This document shows, piece after piece, positions 13,004 to 23,530 of a stretch of 64,000 nucleotides of DNA. Under the pieces are notes generated by a model. The model did no database searches. It saw nothing but the letters and a program-made list of their open reading frames with translations, and was not told where the DNA came from. Source of the DNA: Hydrogenophaga sp. SL48 (GTDB lineage Bacteria > Pseudomonadota > Gammaproteobacteria > Burkholderiales > Burkholderiaceae_C); assembly GCF_021729865.1 (NCBI RefSeq), contig NZ_CP063400.1, positions 5,126,001 through 5,190,000 on the forward strand. The letters run 5' to 3'. Position numbers and translations under genes: made by a program. Positions within the stretch are counted from its first letter, which is position 1; each line of letters opens with the position of its first letter.

Positions 13004-16000
13004 ATGAAATCATTACTCGACCTGTTCAAGCAGTTCACGCCCGACGAGCATTTCGATGCCATCCGCATCGGCCTGGCCTCGCCGGAAAAAATCCGCTCGT
13101 GGTCTTTCGGCGAAGTGAAGAAGCCCGAAACCATCAACTACCGCACGTTCAAGCCCGAACGCGATGGCCTGTTCTGCGCCAAGATTTTTGGTCCCATCAA
13201 GGACTACGAATGCCTGTGCGGCAAGTACAAGCGCCTCAAGCACCGCGGCGTGATCTGCGAGAAGTGTGGCGTTGAAGTCACGCAGACCAAGGTGCGCCGC
13301 GAGCGCATGGGTCACATCGACCTGGCCGCGCCCTGCGCCCACATCTGGTTCCTGAAGTCGCTGCCCTCGCGTCTGGGCCTGATTCTGGACATGACGCTGC
13401 GCGACATCGAGCGCGTGCTGTACTTCGAAGCCTATGTGATCGTCGATCCCGGCATGACCCCGCTGAAGAAGTTCGCGATCATGTCCGAGGACGACTACGA
13501 CGCCAAGCGCAAGGAATACGGCGACGAGTTCATCGCCAAGATGGGCGCCGAGGGCATCAAGGAACTGCTGCAGGCCATCGACCTCGACATCGAGATCGAG
13601 AAGCTGCGCAACGACCTGACCGGCTCCGAGCTGAAGATCAAGAAGAACGCCAAGCGCCTGAAGGTGCTGGAAGCCTTCAAGAAGTCGGGCATCAAGCCCG
13701 AGTGGATGGTGCTCGACGTGCTGCCCGTGCTGCCGCCGGACCTGCGTCCGTTGGTGCCCCTGGACGGTGGCCGCTTCGCGACCTCCGACCTGAACGACCT
13801 GTACCGCCGCGTCATCAACCGCAACAGCCGCCTGCGCCGTCTGCTCGAACTCAAGGCCCCTGAAATCATCGCGCGCAACGAAAAGCGCATGCTGCAGGAA
13901 GCCGTGGACTCGCTGCTGGACAACGGTCGCCGTGGCAAGGCCATGACGGGCGCCAACAAGCGCGCGCTGAAGTCGCTGGCCGACATGATCAAGGGCAAGA
14001 GCGGTCGTTTCCGCCAGAACTTGCTGGGCAAGCGCGTCGACTACTCGGGACGTTCGGTCATCGTGGTGGGCCCGACGCTCAAGCTGCACCAGTGCGGCCT
14101 GCCCAAGCTGATGGCGCTCGAACTGTTCAAGCCTTTCATCTTCGCCCAGCTGGAACAGCGTGGCATCGCGACCACCATCAAGGCCGCGAAGAAGGAGGTC
14201 GAGAGCGGCACGCCGGTGGTGTGGGACATCCTGGAAGAGGTGATCAAAGAGCACCCGGTGATGCTGAACCGCGCACCCACGCTGCACCGCCTGGGCATCC
14301 AGGCCTTTGAACCCATCCTGATCGAAGGCAAGGCGATCCAGCTGCACCCCCTCGTTTGCGCGGCGTTCAACGCCGACTTCGACGGTGACCAGATGGCCGT
14401 TCACGTGCCGCTGTCGGTGGAAGCCCAGATCGAAGCCCGCACCCTGATGCTGGCCTCGAACAACGTGCTGTTCCCGGCCAACGGCGAGCCTTCCATCGTG
14501 CCGTCGCAAGACGTGGTGCTGGGTCTGTACTACGCGACCCGCGAACGCATCAACGGCAAGGGCGAGGGCATGATCTTCTCGGATCTGGCCGAGCTGCAGC
14601 GTGCGCTGGACAACGGCGTGGTGGAAATCACCGCCAAGATCAGCGTGCGCCTGACCGAGTCGACCAAGAACAAGGAAACCGGCGAATTCGTGACCAGCAC
14701 CTCGCTGGTGGACACGACGGTCGGCCGTGCCCTGCTGTCGGAAATCCTGCCCAAGGGTCTGCCTTTTGAGGTGCTGAACAAGGCGCTGAAGAAGAAGGAG
14801 ATCTCCAAGCTGATCAACGTCTCCTTCCGCAAGTGCGGTCTGAAAGAGACCGTGGTGTTTGCCGACAAGCTGCTGCAGAACGGTTTCCGTCTGGCCACGC
14901 GCGCCGGCATCTCCATCTGCGTGGATGACATGCTGGTGCCCAAGGAAAAGCCGGCCATCATCGACCGCGCCGAGAAGGAAGTGAAAGAAATCGCCCAGCA
15001 GTACGCTTCGGGTCTGGTGACCGCCGGCGAGCGCTACAACAAGGTGGTGGACATCTGGGGCAAGGCCGGTGACGAGATCTCCAAGGTCATGATGGCCCAG
15101 CTGGCCAAGCAGAAGACCATGGACCGCCACGGCAAGGAAGTGGACCAGGAGTCGTTCAACTCCATCTACATGATGGCCGACTCGGGTGCCCGTGGCTCTG
15201 CGGCGCAGATCCGCCAGCTGGCCGGCATGCGCGGCCTGATGGCCAAGCCCGACGGCTCCATCATCGAGACCCCCATCACGGCGAACTTCCGTGAAGGTCT
15301 GAACGTGTTGCAGTACTTCATCTCCACCCACGGTGCCCGAAAGGGCCTGGCCGACACGGCGCTGAAGACGGCCAACTCGGGTTACCTGACCCGCCGTCTG
15401 GTCGACGTGACGCAGGATCTGGTGGTCAACAGCCAGGACTGCGGCACGAGCAACGGCACGGTGATGCGCGCCATCGTCGAAGGCGGTGAAGTGATCGAGT
15501 CGCTGCGCGACCGCATCCTGGGCCGTACCGTCGCCGAAGACGTGGTGCACCCCGAGACCCGCGCGACATTGCTGCCGGCCGGCACGCTGCTGGACGAAGA
15601 CATGCTCGACGAGCTGGAAGTCATCGGCGTGGACGAGGTCAAGGTGCGCACCGCACTGACCTGTGAAACCCGTTTCGGCATCTGCGCCAAGTGCTATGGC
15701 CGCGACCTGGGCCGTGGTGGCCTGGTCAACATCGGCGAAGCTGTCGGTGTGATCGCTGCGCAGTCCATCGGTGAACCCGGCACGCAGCTGACGATGCGCA
15801 CCTTCCACATCGGTGGTGCGGCGTCGCGTGCGGCGGTGGCCTCCAGCGTGGAAGCCAAGTCCAGTGGCGCGATCGGCTTCAACGCCACGATGCGTTATGT
15901 GACGAACAGCAAGGGCGAGCTGGTGGTGATCGCGCGTTCCGGCGAAATCATCATCCACGACGAAATCGGTCGCGAGCGCGAGCGTCACAAGGTGCCGTAC

Positions 16001-17218
16001 GGCGCGATCCTGGCGGTCAAGGCCGACCAGCAGATCAAGGCCGGCGCGGTCCTGGCGAACTGGGACCCGCTGACCCGACCCATCATCACGGAATTCGCCG
16101 GTCAGGTGAAGTTCGAGAACGTGGAAGAGGGTCTGACGGTGGCCAAGCAGGTCAACGACGTGACCGGTCTGTCCTCGCTGGTGGTGATCGATCCGAAGCA
16201 CCGCGGTTCGGCCAAGGTGGTGCGTCCGCTGGTCAAGCTGCTCGACGCCCAGGGCAACGAAGTGAAGATCCCCGGCACCGACCACTCGGTGACGGTGGGC
16301 TTCCAGATCGGCGCGCTGCTGGAAGTGCGCGACGGTCAGGACGTCGGCCCCGGCCACGTGCTCGCCCGCATCCCGGTCGAAGGCCAGAAGACGCGCGACA
16401 TCACCGGCGGTCTGCCGCGTGTGGCCGAGCTGTTCGAAGCCCGCAGCCCGAAGGACAAGGGCATGCTGGCCGAGATGACCGGTACCGTGTCGTTCGGCAA
16501 GGAAACCAAAGGCAAGGTCCGCCTGCAGATCACCGATCCGGAAGGCAAGATCTGGGACGAGCTCATCCCCAAGGAAAAGAACATCCTGGTGCACGAAGGC
16601 CAGGTGGTCAACAAGGGCGAGAGCGTGGTCGACGGTCCGGCCGACCCGCAGGACATCCTGCGCCTGCTGGGGATCGAAGAGCTGTCGCGTTACATCGTGG
16701 ACGAGGTGCAGGACGTGTACCGACTCCAAGGTGTGAAGATCAACGACAAGCACATCGAGGTGATCGTTCGCCAGATGCTGCGCCGCGTGATCGTCGACAG
16801 CGTGGGCGATTCGTCGTACATCGCTGGCGAGCAGGTCGAGCGTTCGGAGATCCTGAACACCATCGATGCATTGCACGCCGAAGGCAAGATCGCGCCGACC
16901 TACACCAACGTGTTGCTGGGCATCACCAAGGCTTCGTTGTCGACCGACTCGTTCATCTCGGCGGCTTCCTTCCAGGAAACCACCCGCGTGCTGACCGAAG
17001 CCGCCATCATGGGCAAGCGCGATGAACTGCGTGGTCTGAAGGAAAACGTGATCGTGGGTCGCCTGATCCCGGCCGGTACCGGCATGGCCTACCACGAGGC
17101 GCGCAAGGTCAAGGAGAAGATGGACGACGAAGAGCGCCGGGCCATCGCCGAAGCCGATGCGATGTCGCTGGCGGCCGACCAGGCCGACGCCTCCAGCACC
17201 AGCGACGCGGCCGAATAA
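13004..17218 (+). CDS. rpoC: DNA-directed RNA polymerase subunit beta'
   Basis: Carries the active-site Mg of RNA polymerase. The 1404-residue protein has the N-terminal zinc-binding [20 protein letters not shown], the catalytic [12 protein letters not shown] motif, the second zinc site (CGTSNGTV through [17 protein letters not shown]) and the C-terminal region [15 protein letters not shown]. It follows rpoB by 27 nt with a ribosome-binding site in AAGGATTGA. A strong terminator directly follows the stop. Length and motifs fit the betaproteobacterial type exactly. Confidence 0.98.
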   Translation: MKSLLDLFKQFTPDEHFDAIRIGLASPEKIRSWSFGEVKKPETINYRTFKPERDGLFCAKIFGPIKDYECLCGKYKRLKHRGVICEKCGVEVTQTKVRRERMGHIDLAAPCAHIWFLKSLPSRLGLILDMTLRDIERVLYFEAYVIVDPGMTPLKKFAIMSEDDYDAKRKEYGDEFIAKMGAEGIKELLQAIDLDIEIEKLRNDLTGSELKIKKNAKRLKVLEAFKKSGIKPEWMVLDVLPVLPPDLRPLVPLDGGRFATSDLNDLYRRVINRNSRLRRLLELKAPEIIARNEKRMLQEAVDSLLDNGRRGKAMTGANKRALKSLADMIKGKSGRFRQNLLGKRVDYSGRSVIVVGPTLKLHQCGLPKLMALELFKPFIFAQLEQRGIATTIKAAKKEVESGTPVVWDILEEVIKEHPVMLNRAPTLHRLGIQAFEPILIEGKAIQLHPLVCAAFNADFDGDQMAVHVPLSVEAQIEARTLMLASNNVLFPANGEPSIVPSQDVVLGLYYATRERINGKGEGMIFSDLAELQRALDNGVVEITAKISVRLTESTKNKETGEFVTSTSLVDTTVGRALLSEILPKGLPFEVLNKALKKKEISKLINVSFRKCGLKETVVFADKLLQNGFRLATRAGISICVDDMLVPKEKPAIIDRAEKEVKEIAQQYASGLVTAGERYNKVVDIWGKAGDEISKVMMAQLAKQKTMDRHGKEVDQESFNSIYMMADSGARGSAAQIRQLAGMRGLMAKPDGSIIETPITANFREGLNVLQYFISTHGARKGLADTALKTANSGYLTRRLVDVTQDLVVNSQDCGTSNGTVMRAIVEGGEVIESLRDRILGRTVAEDVVHPETRATLLPAGTLLDEDMLDELEVIGVDEVKVRTALTCETRFGICAKCYGRDLGRGGLVNIGEAVGVIAAQSIGEPGTQLTMRTFHIGGAASRAAVASSVEAKSSGAIGFNATMRYVTNSKGELVVIARSGEIIIHDEIGRERERHKVPYGAILAVKADQQIKAGAVLANWDPLTRPIITEFAGQVKFENVEEGLTVAKQVNDVTGLSSLVVIDPKHRGSAKVVRPLVKLLDAQGNEVKIPGTDHSVTVGFQIGALLEVRDGQDVGPGHVLARIPVEGQKTRDITGGLPRVAELFEARSPKDKGMLAEMTGTVSFGKETKGKVRLQITDPEGKIWDELIPKEKNILVHEGQVVNKGESVVDGPADPQDILRLLGIEELSRYIVDEVQDVYRLQGVKINDKHIEVIVRQMLRRVIVDSVGDSSYIAGEQVERSEILNTIDALHAEGKIAPTYTNVLLGITKASLSTDSFISAASFQETTRVLTEAAIMGKRDELRGLKENVIVGRLIPAGTGMAYHEARKVKEKMDDEERRAIAEADAMSLAADQADASSTSDAAE

Positions 17219-17240
17219 AGCTTCACCGCCCGCCCCCCAA

Positions 17241-17274
17241 AAGCCCCCGACCGTCAGGTCGGGGGCTTTTTTTT
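17241..17274 (+). terminator. Rho-independent terminator after rpoC
   Basis: AAGCCCCCGACC and GGTCGGGGGCTT form a perfect 12-bp stem with a GTCA loop, followed by eight T residues. This ends the rpoBC transcript 22 nt after the stop. Confidence 0.95.
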
Positions 17275-17378
17275 CGGGACGCGGGTCGGGCGCGCGCGGC
17301 ACGCCGCGGAGGGGCTGGGGTATATTGCCCAGCGCTCGCCGGGCGCTGTCTGGCGTCAACTCCAACGGAGATCTCAAT

Positions 17379-17972
17379 ATGTCGGCTGTCTCGTGGATCG
17401 TGCTCGCGGTGGTTCTGTTGCTGGTGTTCTGGGCCGTGGGCGCCTTCAACCGGTTGACCCGCCTGAAAAACGCGATCGCCAATGCCTTTGGCCAGATCGA
17501 CGTGCAACTCAAGCGCCGCTACGACCTGATTCCCAACCTGGTCGAGGTCGCGCGCAAGTACCTCGCGCACGAAGCCCAGACCCTGGAGGCCGTGATCGCG
17601 GCCCGCAACCAGGCGCGCAGCGCCGAGCAGTCGGCGGCGGCGAGCCCGTTGAACGCGGGCGCCATCGGCGCGCTGGCCGGTGCCGAGCAGGTGCTCGGTG
17701 GCGCTTTGGGCCGGCTGTTTGCGGTGGCCGAGGCCTACCCGGACCTGAAGGCCGACCAGACCATGCGCGAACTGAGCGAGGAGCTGTCCAGCACCGAAAA
17801 CCGCATCGGTTTTGCGCGCCAGGCCTACAACGACCACGTGCTGGAATTCAACGACGCGGCGGCCCAGTTCCCGGCGCTGATCGTGGCCCGGCTGTTCAAC
17901 TTCCAGCCGCAGTCGATGCTGCAGTCCACCCAGAACGAAGCCGAACGTGCGGCGGTGAAGGTGAGTTTTTGA
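17379..17972 (+). CDS. lemA: LemA family membrane protein
   Basis: LemA proteins are single-anchor inner-membrane proteins with a cytoplasmic helical bundle; their biochemical role is unresolved. The 197-residue protein has one N-terminal membrane segment (WIVLAVVLLLVFWAVGAF). The conserved LKNAIANAFGQIDVQLKRRYDLIPNLVE follows, with TENRIGFARQAYND and a terminal ALIVARLFNF. ATG 17379 has an AACGGAG site upstream. A TATATT at 17321-17326 could be a -10 but no matching -35 is seen. The next gene encodes an M48 protease; lemA and HtpX-type proteases are often neighbours. Confidence 0.92.
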   Translation: MSAVSWIVLAVVLLLVFWAVGAFNRLTRLKNAIANAFGQIDVQLKRRYDLIPNLVEVARKYLAHEAQTLEAVIAARNQARSAEQSAAASPLNAGAIGALAGAEQVLGGALGRLFAVAEAYPDLKADQTMRELSEELSSTENRIGFARQAYNDHVLEFNDAAAQFPALIVARLFNFQPQSMLQSTQNEAERAAVKVSF

Positions 17973-18060
17973 TGCACCCCCCTGCGCCGCTTCGCGGCTT
18001 CCCCCCAGGGGGACCGCGCCCTTGGACCGGCGGAGCCGGATCTTCGGCGTGCGTTGGGTG
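17973..18060 (+). repeat. 3'-end palindromic repeat, copy 1 (after lemA)
   Basis: Begins at the lemA stop. It has two palindromes: a GCGCCGCTTCGCGGC arm with CCCCCCAGGGGG, then ACCGGCGGAGCCGGAT. Similar elements occur at 32905, 41967, 42761, 46519, 48242, 51508 and 51631. This copy lies inside a likely operon, between lemA and the protease gene. Confidence 0.75.
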
Positions 18061-18112
18061 GGGCACGCACTCCGGGGTGAGCGTGTCGCTGTCGTTTCGA
18101 GCGTGAAACGCT

Positions 18113-19177
18113 GTGCTGATCTTTGAGTCCCAACGCGAGGCGCGCGGGCAGACGCTCAAGCTGCTGCTGGCGTTTGGCCTCACCGTGCTGTTGCTGGTGG
18201 TGGCGGTCAACGCAGCGCTCGCCCTGGCCTGGGGGCTGACCTGGAGTTTCTGGGTGCCGGGTGCGATGGTCCCTCGCCACTTTTTTGAGGTCAACACCGC
18301 GGTCACGCTGCTGTTCGTGCTGGGCGGCTGGTGGGTGGAAACCTCGCGCCTGTCCGGGGGCGGGCGGGCGCTGGCCGAGCAGATGGGGGCGCGGCTGGCC
18401 CAGCCGGGCAGCCACTTTGACGAACACCGGTTTGCCAACATCGTCGATGAGATGGCGATCTCTTCGGGCATGAAGCGGCCGCAGGCGATGGTGCTGGCGC
18501 GTGACCAGGGCATCAACGCCTTCGCCACCGGCTGGGACGAGGACGACGCGGTGGTGGCGGTCACCGCGGGAGCGCTGGAGCACCTCAACCGCGAGGAGTT
18601 GCAGGGTCTGGTGGCACACGAGTTCAGTCACATCCGCGAAGGCGACACCCGCCTGAACATGCGCCTGATGGGCATGGTGTTTGGCCTGGAGATGCTGTTT
18701 CGCATGGGGCAGCACCTGGCCGAGCCCGATGTGAGGGAACGCCGCATGGCCGCTTCGCTGCTGGGCGTGGCCATCATGGCCGCGGGCTGGCTGGGCTGGG
18801 TGGCCGGGCATGCCCTGCAGGCGGCGGTGTCGCGCCAGCGCGAGTACCTGGCCGACGCCCGCGCGGTGCAGTGGACACGCAACCGCGACGGGCTGGGCGG
18901 CGTCCTGCGCAAGATCATGAGCCAGCAGAACGAAGGTGTGGTGTTCCGGCGGATGGGCTCGACGGTGCAGCACATGCTGCTGGTGGGGAGCGAGGACGGA
19001 AGGGTGGCACACTGGTTCGATTCCCATCCGTCGCTGGCGCAGCGGGTGCGCCGCATCTACGGCCGCCAGATGGGCCCGCTGTCACTCGAGCGCAACGATG
19101 CGCACGACCCCGTCACGGCCTCGACCACGCCGCCAGCGCCACCCGGCGTCACGGCACCCGGCTGGACCTTGAGCTGA
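18113..19177 (+). CDS. M48 family zinc metalloprotease (HtpX-like)
   Basis: Integral membrane zinc protease likely involved in membrane-protein quality control. It has two N-terminal membrane segments (about residues 16-40 and 60-75). The zinc motif HEFSH is at residues 169-173, and the third-ligand segment REYLADARAV lies after a further pair of hydrophobic segments. The C-terminal SHPSLAQRVRRIYG motif is typical of the family. The start used is GTG 18113 (MLIFESQREAR). At 354 residues it is longer than HtpX of E. coli (about 290) because of a Thr/Pro-rich tail. It follows lemA, fitting a functional pair. Confidence 0.9.
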   Translation: MLIFESQREARGQTLKLLLAFGLTVLLLVVAVNAALALAWGLTWSFWVPGAMVPRHFFEVNTAVTLLFVLGGWWVETSRLSGGGRALAEQMGARLAQPGSHFDEHRFANIVDEMAISSGMKRPQAMVLARDQGINAFATGWDEDDAVVAVTAGALEHLNREELQGLVAHEFSHIREGDTRLNMRLMGMVFGLEMLFRMGQHLAEPDVRERRMAASLLGVAIMAAGWLGWVAGHALQAAVSRQREYLADARAVQWTRNRDGLGGVLRKIMSQQNEGVVFRRMGSTVQHMLLVGSEDGRVAHWFDSHPSLAQRVRRIYGRQMGPLSLERNDAHDPVTASTTPPAPPGVTAPGWTLS

Positions 19178-19202
19178 ACCCTTTACAGATCCCTCCCGCT
19201 GA

Positions 19203-20549
19203 ATGTCCATCGATCATCAAAGCGCATCACCCCGGCTTGCCCCCAGCCTGGGGGCCCTGTTGCATGAGACCGCCCGCTGCGTGCTGGCGGTCGAGCAGGG
19301 GCATTCGCTCAGCGAGGTGCTGCCACGCGTGCCCGCCGGGATGCGGCCTGGCACCCAGGCGCTGAGCTTTCAGGCGTTGCGCCACCTGGGCACGGCGCGT
19401 GCCGTGGCGCAGCGGCTGGCCCAGCGGGCGCCCGCACCGCCGGTGCTTGCCTTGCTGCATGCGTCGCTGGCCGTGCTGATCGCGGACGAAGAAGGTTTGC
19501 AATACCAGCCGCACACCGTGGTGAACCAGGCCGTGGACGCGGCCAAGCTCGCACGCGAAACCCGCATGCAGGCCGGCTTTCTCAACGCCTGTCTGCGCCG
19601 CTTCCTGCGGGAGCGCCGCACGCTGCTGGAGAGCGTGGCACAGGATCCGGTGGCGCGCTGGAACCACCCTCGCTGGTGGATCGAACGGCTGCAGCGCGAC
19701 CATCCGGACCACTGGCAGACCATCCTGCAGGCCAGCAACCGGCCAGGGCCGATGGTGCTGCGCGTCAACCGACGCCTCGTCGCACGCGACGCCTATGCCC
19801 GGACGCTGAGCGACCTGGGGCTGGAGACGCAGGCGCTGGGCGAGGATGGGCTGGTGATGGCCACGCCGCTGCCGGTCGACCGCCTTCCCGGTTTTGCGCA
19901 AGGGCACTGCTCGGTGCAGGACGGCGCGGCCCAGCTGGCGGCCGGCTTGCTGCTGGACGGCCGCGAGTGGAGCGCGAACGACCGGGTGCTCGACGCCTGC
20001 GCGGCGCCTGGCGGCAAGACCGCCCACCTGCTGGAGCGGGCCGATCTGGACCTGCTCGCGCTGGATGTGGACGCCCAGCGCTGCGAACGCATCCACGACA
20101 ACCTGCGCCGCCTGGGCTTCCAGGCCGAGGTGAAGGCGGCCGATGCGGGCCAGCCCGACACCTGGTGGGACGGTCGCCCGTTCAATGCCATCCTGCTGGA
20201 CGCGCCCTGCACCGCCGCCGGCATCGTGCGCCGCCACCCCGACGTGCGCTGGTTGCGCCGGGCCACCGACGTGGAGCAGCTGGTCGCCATCCAGCGGCGC
20301 CTGCTCGACACCTTGTGGCCGCTGCTCAAACCGGGCGGTCGGCTGGTCTATTGCACCTGCTCGGTGTTCCATGCCGAGGGCCAGGATCAGGTCCGGGCGT
20401 TCCTTGAACGCCACACCGACGCCGTTCTGGCCCCCTCACCAGGGCATTTGCTCCCTGGAACCGCCGCCCCTGGCGGGGAGTTCAACGACAATGAACCGGG
20501 TGGATACGACGGCTTTTATTACGCCCGCCTGGACAAGGTCCTGCCTTGA
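19203..20549 (+). CDS. rsmB: 16S rRNA m5C967 methyltransferase RsmB
   Basis: Methylates C967 of 16S rRNA with SAM as donor. The 448-residue length matches the family. An N-terminal NusB-like RNA-binding domain covers roughly residues 10-150 (LRRFLRERRTL). The C-terminal Rossmann domain shows the SAM motif LDACAAPGGKTAHLLE, then DAPCTAAGIVRRHPDVRW and the catalytic YCTCSVFHAEG. ATG 19203 lies 25 nt after the protease stop. The order rsmB-DUF4390-ntrY-ntrX is common in Burkholderiales. Confidence 0.97.
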   Translation: MSIDHQSASPRLAPSLGALLHETARCVLAVEQGHSLSEVLPRVPAGMRPGTQALSFQALRHLGTARAVAQRLAQRAPAPPVLALLHASLAVLIADEEGLQYQPHTVVNQAVDAAKLARETRMQAGFLNACLRRFLRERRTLLESVAQDPVARWNHPRWWIERLQRDHPDHWQTILQASNRPGPMVLRVNRRLVARDAYARTLSDLGLETQALGEDGLVMATPLPVDRLPGFAQGHCSVQDGAAQLAAGLLLDGREWSANDRVLDACAAPGGKTAHLLERADLDLLALDVDAQRCERIHDNLRRLGFQAEVKAADAGQPDTWWDGRPFNAILLDAPCTAAGIVRRHPDVRWLRRATDVEQLVAIQRRLLDTLWPLLKPGGRLVYCTCSVFHAEGQDQVRAFLERHTDAVLAPSPGHLLPGTAAPGGEFNDNEPGGYDGFYYARLDKVLP

Positions 20550-20571
20550 CGGAGCGCAGCCCACAGCCGCT

Positions 20572-21216
20572 GTGAAGCCGCTGTGGCGCTGGCTGCTGGC
20601 AGCCGTTTGTGCCCTGCTGCTGTTGCTGCAGGCTCTGCCAGCGCAGGCGCGTGGGCCCGAGGTGCTGCAGAGCAGCCTTCAGCGCAGCGCCGACGGCCTT
20701 CAACTCTCGGTGCGCCTGGCACTGGCGCCCTCGCCGGCCGTGGAGGACGCCTTGCTCAAAGGCGTCCCCATCTATTTCGCCTGGCAGACCGAGGTGGTGC
20801 GCGAGCGCTGGTACTGGACCGACAAGCGCATCAGCGCCGCCGCGCGCACCCTCAGGCTGGCTTACCAGCCGCTCACCCGTCGCTGGCGCGTGAGCCTGTC
20901 CACCGACGGTGGCGCCATTGGCACGGGATTGCAATACGCGCTGCACCAGAACTTCGACTCGCTGCCCGACGCGCTGGCGGGCATCAGCCGTGTGGTCAAC
21001 TGGCAGATTGCCGAGCCCGGCCGGCTGGAGGAGGGTGTTCGCTACCAGGCGCAGTGGCGCTTCCGGCTCGACCTCTCTCTGCTGCCGCGACCGTTCCAGA
21101 TCGGCATGGTGAACCAGCCCGACTGGGTGATCGAGGTCCAGCGCAACCTGGACGTGCCCGCGAACAACGAGGCCGACCCCCGCCCTGAATCTGCTGCCGC
21201 GCCCGATGCGCGCTGA
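20572..21216 (+). CDS. DUF4390 family exported protein
   Basis: The start is GTG 20572, giving a clear signal peptide (KPLWRWLLAAVCALLLLLQ, cleavage likely after LPAQA). The mature part, about 190 residues, has the DUF4390 pattern: LQLSVRLALAP, GVPIYFAWQTEVVRERWYW, LRLAYQPLTRRWRVSL and QWRFRLDLSLLPRPFQIG. Predicted to act in the periplasm. Function unknown. It sits between rsmB and the NtrY-like kinase, overlapping the latter by 11 nt, so it may have a part in sensing by that kinase; this is inference from context only. It starts 22 nt after the rsmB stop. Confidence 0.85.
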   Translation: MKPLWRWLLAAVCALLLLLQALPAQARGPEVLQSSLQRSADGLQLSVRLALAPSPAVEDALLKGVPIYFAWQTEVVRERWYWTDKRISAAARTLRLAYQPLTRRWRVSLSTDGGAIGTGLQYALHQNFDSLPDALAGISRVVNWQIAEPGRLEEGVRYQAQWRFRLDLSLLPRPFQIGMVNQPDWVIEVQRNLDVPANNEADPRPESAAAPDAR

Positions 21217-23500
21217 TGCCGTTCATCGCGTGCCACAGCCGCCCCACCACGTGAGCACCGACAGCGCCCGCCTCGACCACAAGGCGGCCCGCCGCAAGCG
21301 CTGGGCTCTGGTGGCCGCCCTGGTGTTCATGACCGGGCTGGGCATGGTGCTCCTGTTCCTGCTCACGCTGGCCACCCGCAACCGCGCCTTCTACGAGCAG
21401 AATTTCGCCTGGCTGGCGGCGGTGAACGTGGCGGTCGCAGTGCTGCTGTTCCTCGTCATCGTCTGGCTTGCCATGCGGCTGATCATGCGGTTGAGGCGCG
21501 GCAAGTTTGGCAGTCAGCTGCTGCTCAAGCTGGCGGCCATCATCGGGCTGGTCGGTGTGTTGCCGGGGGTGCTGATCTATGCGGTGTCCTACCAGTTCGT
21601 GGCCAGGTCCATCGAGAGCTGGTTCGACGTGCGCGTCGAGTCGGCGCTGGCCGCCGGCCTCAACCTGGGTCGCACCACGCTCGACACCCTGAGCGCCGAC
21701 CTCAGCGGCAAAACCCGCATGGCCGCCGAAGAGCTGGCCCGGCTGCCTTCAACGTCAGCCTTGTTGGCCATGGAGCGCCTGCGCAGGCAGCTCGGCGCCA
21801 GCGACATGGTGCTCTGGAGCAGCTCGGGACAGGCCTTGGCCACCGCGGGTGCCTCGCGTTTCGATTTCACGCCCAACCGCCCCGCGACGGCCGTGCTGCG
21901 CAGCGTGCGCGCCAACCGGGTGGTGACGCAGATCGAAGGGCTGGAAGAGGGCAGCGACGGCGCCGAGCAGGCGGAGCTGGCGGTGGGGCAGGCACGCATC
22001 AAGGTGCTGGCCCTGGTGCGCGCGCCCGGGTTTGGCCTGGAAGACGAGTCGCGCTACCTGCAGGTCGCCGTGCCGCTGCCCGCCGCCCTGGTCACCGACG
22101 CGCTGGCGGTGCAGGTCGCCAACCGCGAGTACCAGGAGCGGGCGCTCGGGCGCGAAGGCCTGCGCCGCATGTACATCGGCACGCTCACACTCTCGCTGTT
22201 CCTCTCGGTGTTCGGCGCGGTGCTGCTGGCTGTGTTGCTGGGCAACCAGATGGTGCGTCCGCTGCTGGTGCTGGCCGAAGGCATGCGCGAGGTGGCGCAA
22301 GGTGATCTCTCGCCCAAGGCCGCGCTGACCTCGCGCGACGAGCTCGCCGGGCTCACACGCACCTTTGCTCACATGACGCAAGACCTGGCCGATGCCCGCA
22401 ACGCGGTGCAGCTCAGCATGCAACAGGTGGACGCGGCGCGCAGCAACCTGCAGACCATCCTGGACAACCTCACCGCGGGCGTGGCCGTGCTCGACGAACA
22501 GGGGCGGCTGCGCAGCGTCAACCCCGGCGCGGCGCGCATCCTGCGCACACCGCTGGTCCTGCACATGGGCCAGTCGCTGGCCGAGGTGCCGGGGCTGGAG
22601 GCCTTTGGTGCCAGCGTGCTGGCGCAGTTTGACCGTTTCCTGTCGGAGGACACGCCGCACGAGGGGGGGCATTGGCAACAGTCCTTTGAGCTGGGGCCCC
22701 ATGGCCGAACGCCCCTGGACGAAGGTGTCACGCTGATCGCGCGCGGTGCGCTGCTGCCCAACAACGAGCGCCTGCTGGTGTTCGACGATGTGTCCGAGAT
22801 GGTTTCGGCCCAGCGCGCGCAGGCCTGGGGCGAGGTGGCGCGGCGCCTGGCGCACGAAATCAAGAACCCTTTGACGCCCATCCAGCTCTCGGCCGAGCGC
22901 CTGGCCATGAAGCTCGAAGGCAAGGTCCAGCCTGCCGAACAGGCGATCCTCAACAAGTCTGTGCGCACCATCGTGGACCAGGTCGACGCGATGAAGCGGC
23001 TGGTCAATGAATTCCGAGACTACGCGCGCCTGCCCGCCGCCCATCTGGTGGCGACCGATCTCAACGCCTTGGTGCGCGACATCCTCGTGCTCTACGACCA
23101 CGCCGTGGTGCCGGTGCGCTGCGAGCTTGATGAGCACATCCCACCGGTGATGGCCGATCCGCAGCAGATGCGCCAGATCCTGCACAACCTGGTGCAGAAC
23201 GCGCAGGACGCCATGGCCGGACAACCCGACGCCTTCGTGCTGCTGCGCACCCGCCACACCGAGGGTGGTCAGTGGGTGCGTCTGGCGGTGATCGACCAGG
23301 GTCCGGGGTTTGCCGAGCACATCCTCAAGCGCGCCTTCGAGCCCTACGTCACCACGAAAACCAAGGGCACCGGGCTCGGTCTCGCGGTCGTCAAGAAGAT
23401 GATGGAAGAGCACGGTGGCCGCGTGGACATCAGCAACCGCTTGATCGACCACAAGATTGTGGGTGCCCAAGTGTCGTTATCATTCGCAGTTGCGATTTGA
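21206..23500 (+). CDS. ntrY: NtrY-like sensor histidine kinase
   Basis: Membrane histidine kinase of the NtrY type. Three N-terminal membrane segments lie within about residues 30-145 and a further one near residue 335, just before a HAMP domain (NQMVRPLLVLAEGMREVAQ). A PAS domain (ILDNLTAGVAVLDEQGRL) follows, then the phosphoacceptor region RRLAHEIKNPLTPIQ, the N-box NLVQNAQDAM and the G-boxes DQGPGFAEH and KGTGLGLAVVKKM. The 764-residue length is normal for NtrY. The ATG at 21206 overlaps the upstream gene; a GTG at 21251 is an alternative start. Its partner regulator follows 30 nt downstream. NtrYX systems respond to nitrogen, redox or envelope signals in other species; the signal here is unknown. 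Confidence 0.92.
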   Translation: MRADAVHRVPQPPHHVSTDSARLDHKAARRKRWALVAALVFMTGLGMVLLFLLTLATRNRAFYEQNFAWLAAVNVAVAVLLFLVIVWLAMRLIMRLRRGKFGSQLLLKLAAIIGLVGVLPGVLIYAVSYQFVARSIESWFDVRVESALAAGLNLGRTTLDTLSADLSGKTRMAAEELARLPSTSALLAMERLRRQLGASDMVLWSSSGQALATAGASRFDFTPNRPATAVLRSVRANRVVTQIEGLEEGSDGAEQAELAVGQARIKVLALVRAPGFGLEDESRYLQVAVPLPAALVTDALAVQVANREYQERALGREGLRRMYIGTLTLSLFLSVFGAVLLAVLLGNQMVRPLLVLAEGMREVAQGDLSPKAALTSRDELAGLTRTFAHMTQDLADARNAVQLSMQQVDAARSNLQTILDNLTAGVAVLDEQGRLRSVNPGAARILRTPLVLHMGQSLAEVPGLEAFGASVLAQFDRFLSEDTPHEGGHWQQSFELGPHGRTPLDEGVTLIARGALLPNNERLLVFDDVSEMVSAQRAQAWGEVARRLAHEIKNPLTPIQLSAERLAMKLEGKVQPAEQAILNKSVRTIVDQVDAMKRLVNEFRDYARLPAAHLVATDLNALVRDILVLYDHAVVPVRCELDEHIPPVMADPQQMRQILHNLVQNAQDAMAGQPDAFVLLRTRHTEGGQWVRLAVIDQGPGFAEHILKRAFEPYVTTKTKGTGLGLAVVKKMMEEHGGRVDISNRLIDHKIVGAQVSLSFAVAI

Positions 23501-23530
23501 CAACATTGACAGAGGGAAGCATTCCGCGCC

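Noticed and set aside
13013..17512. A very long open frame antisense to rpoC
   Set aside because: It mirrors the codon pattern of rpoC in GC-rich DNA; its translation is His/Gly/Val-rich without any domain, and rpoC is certain.
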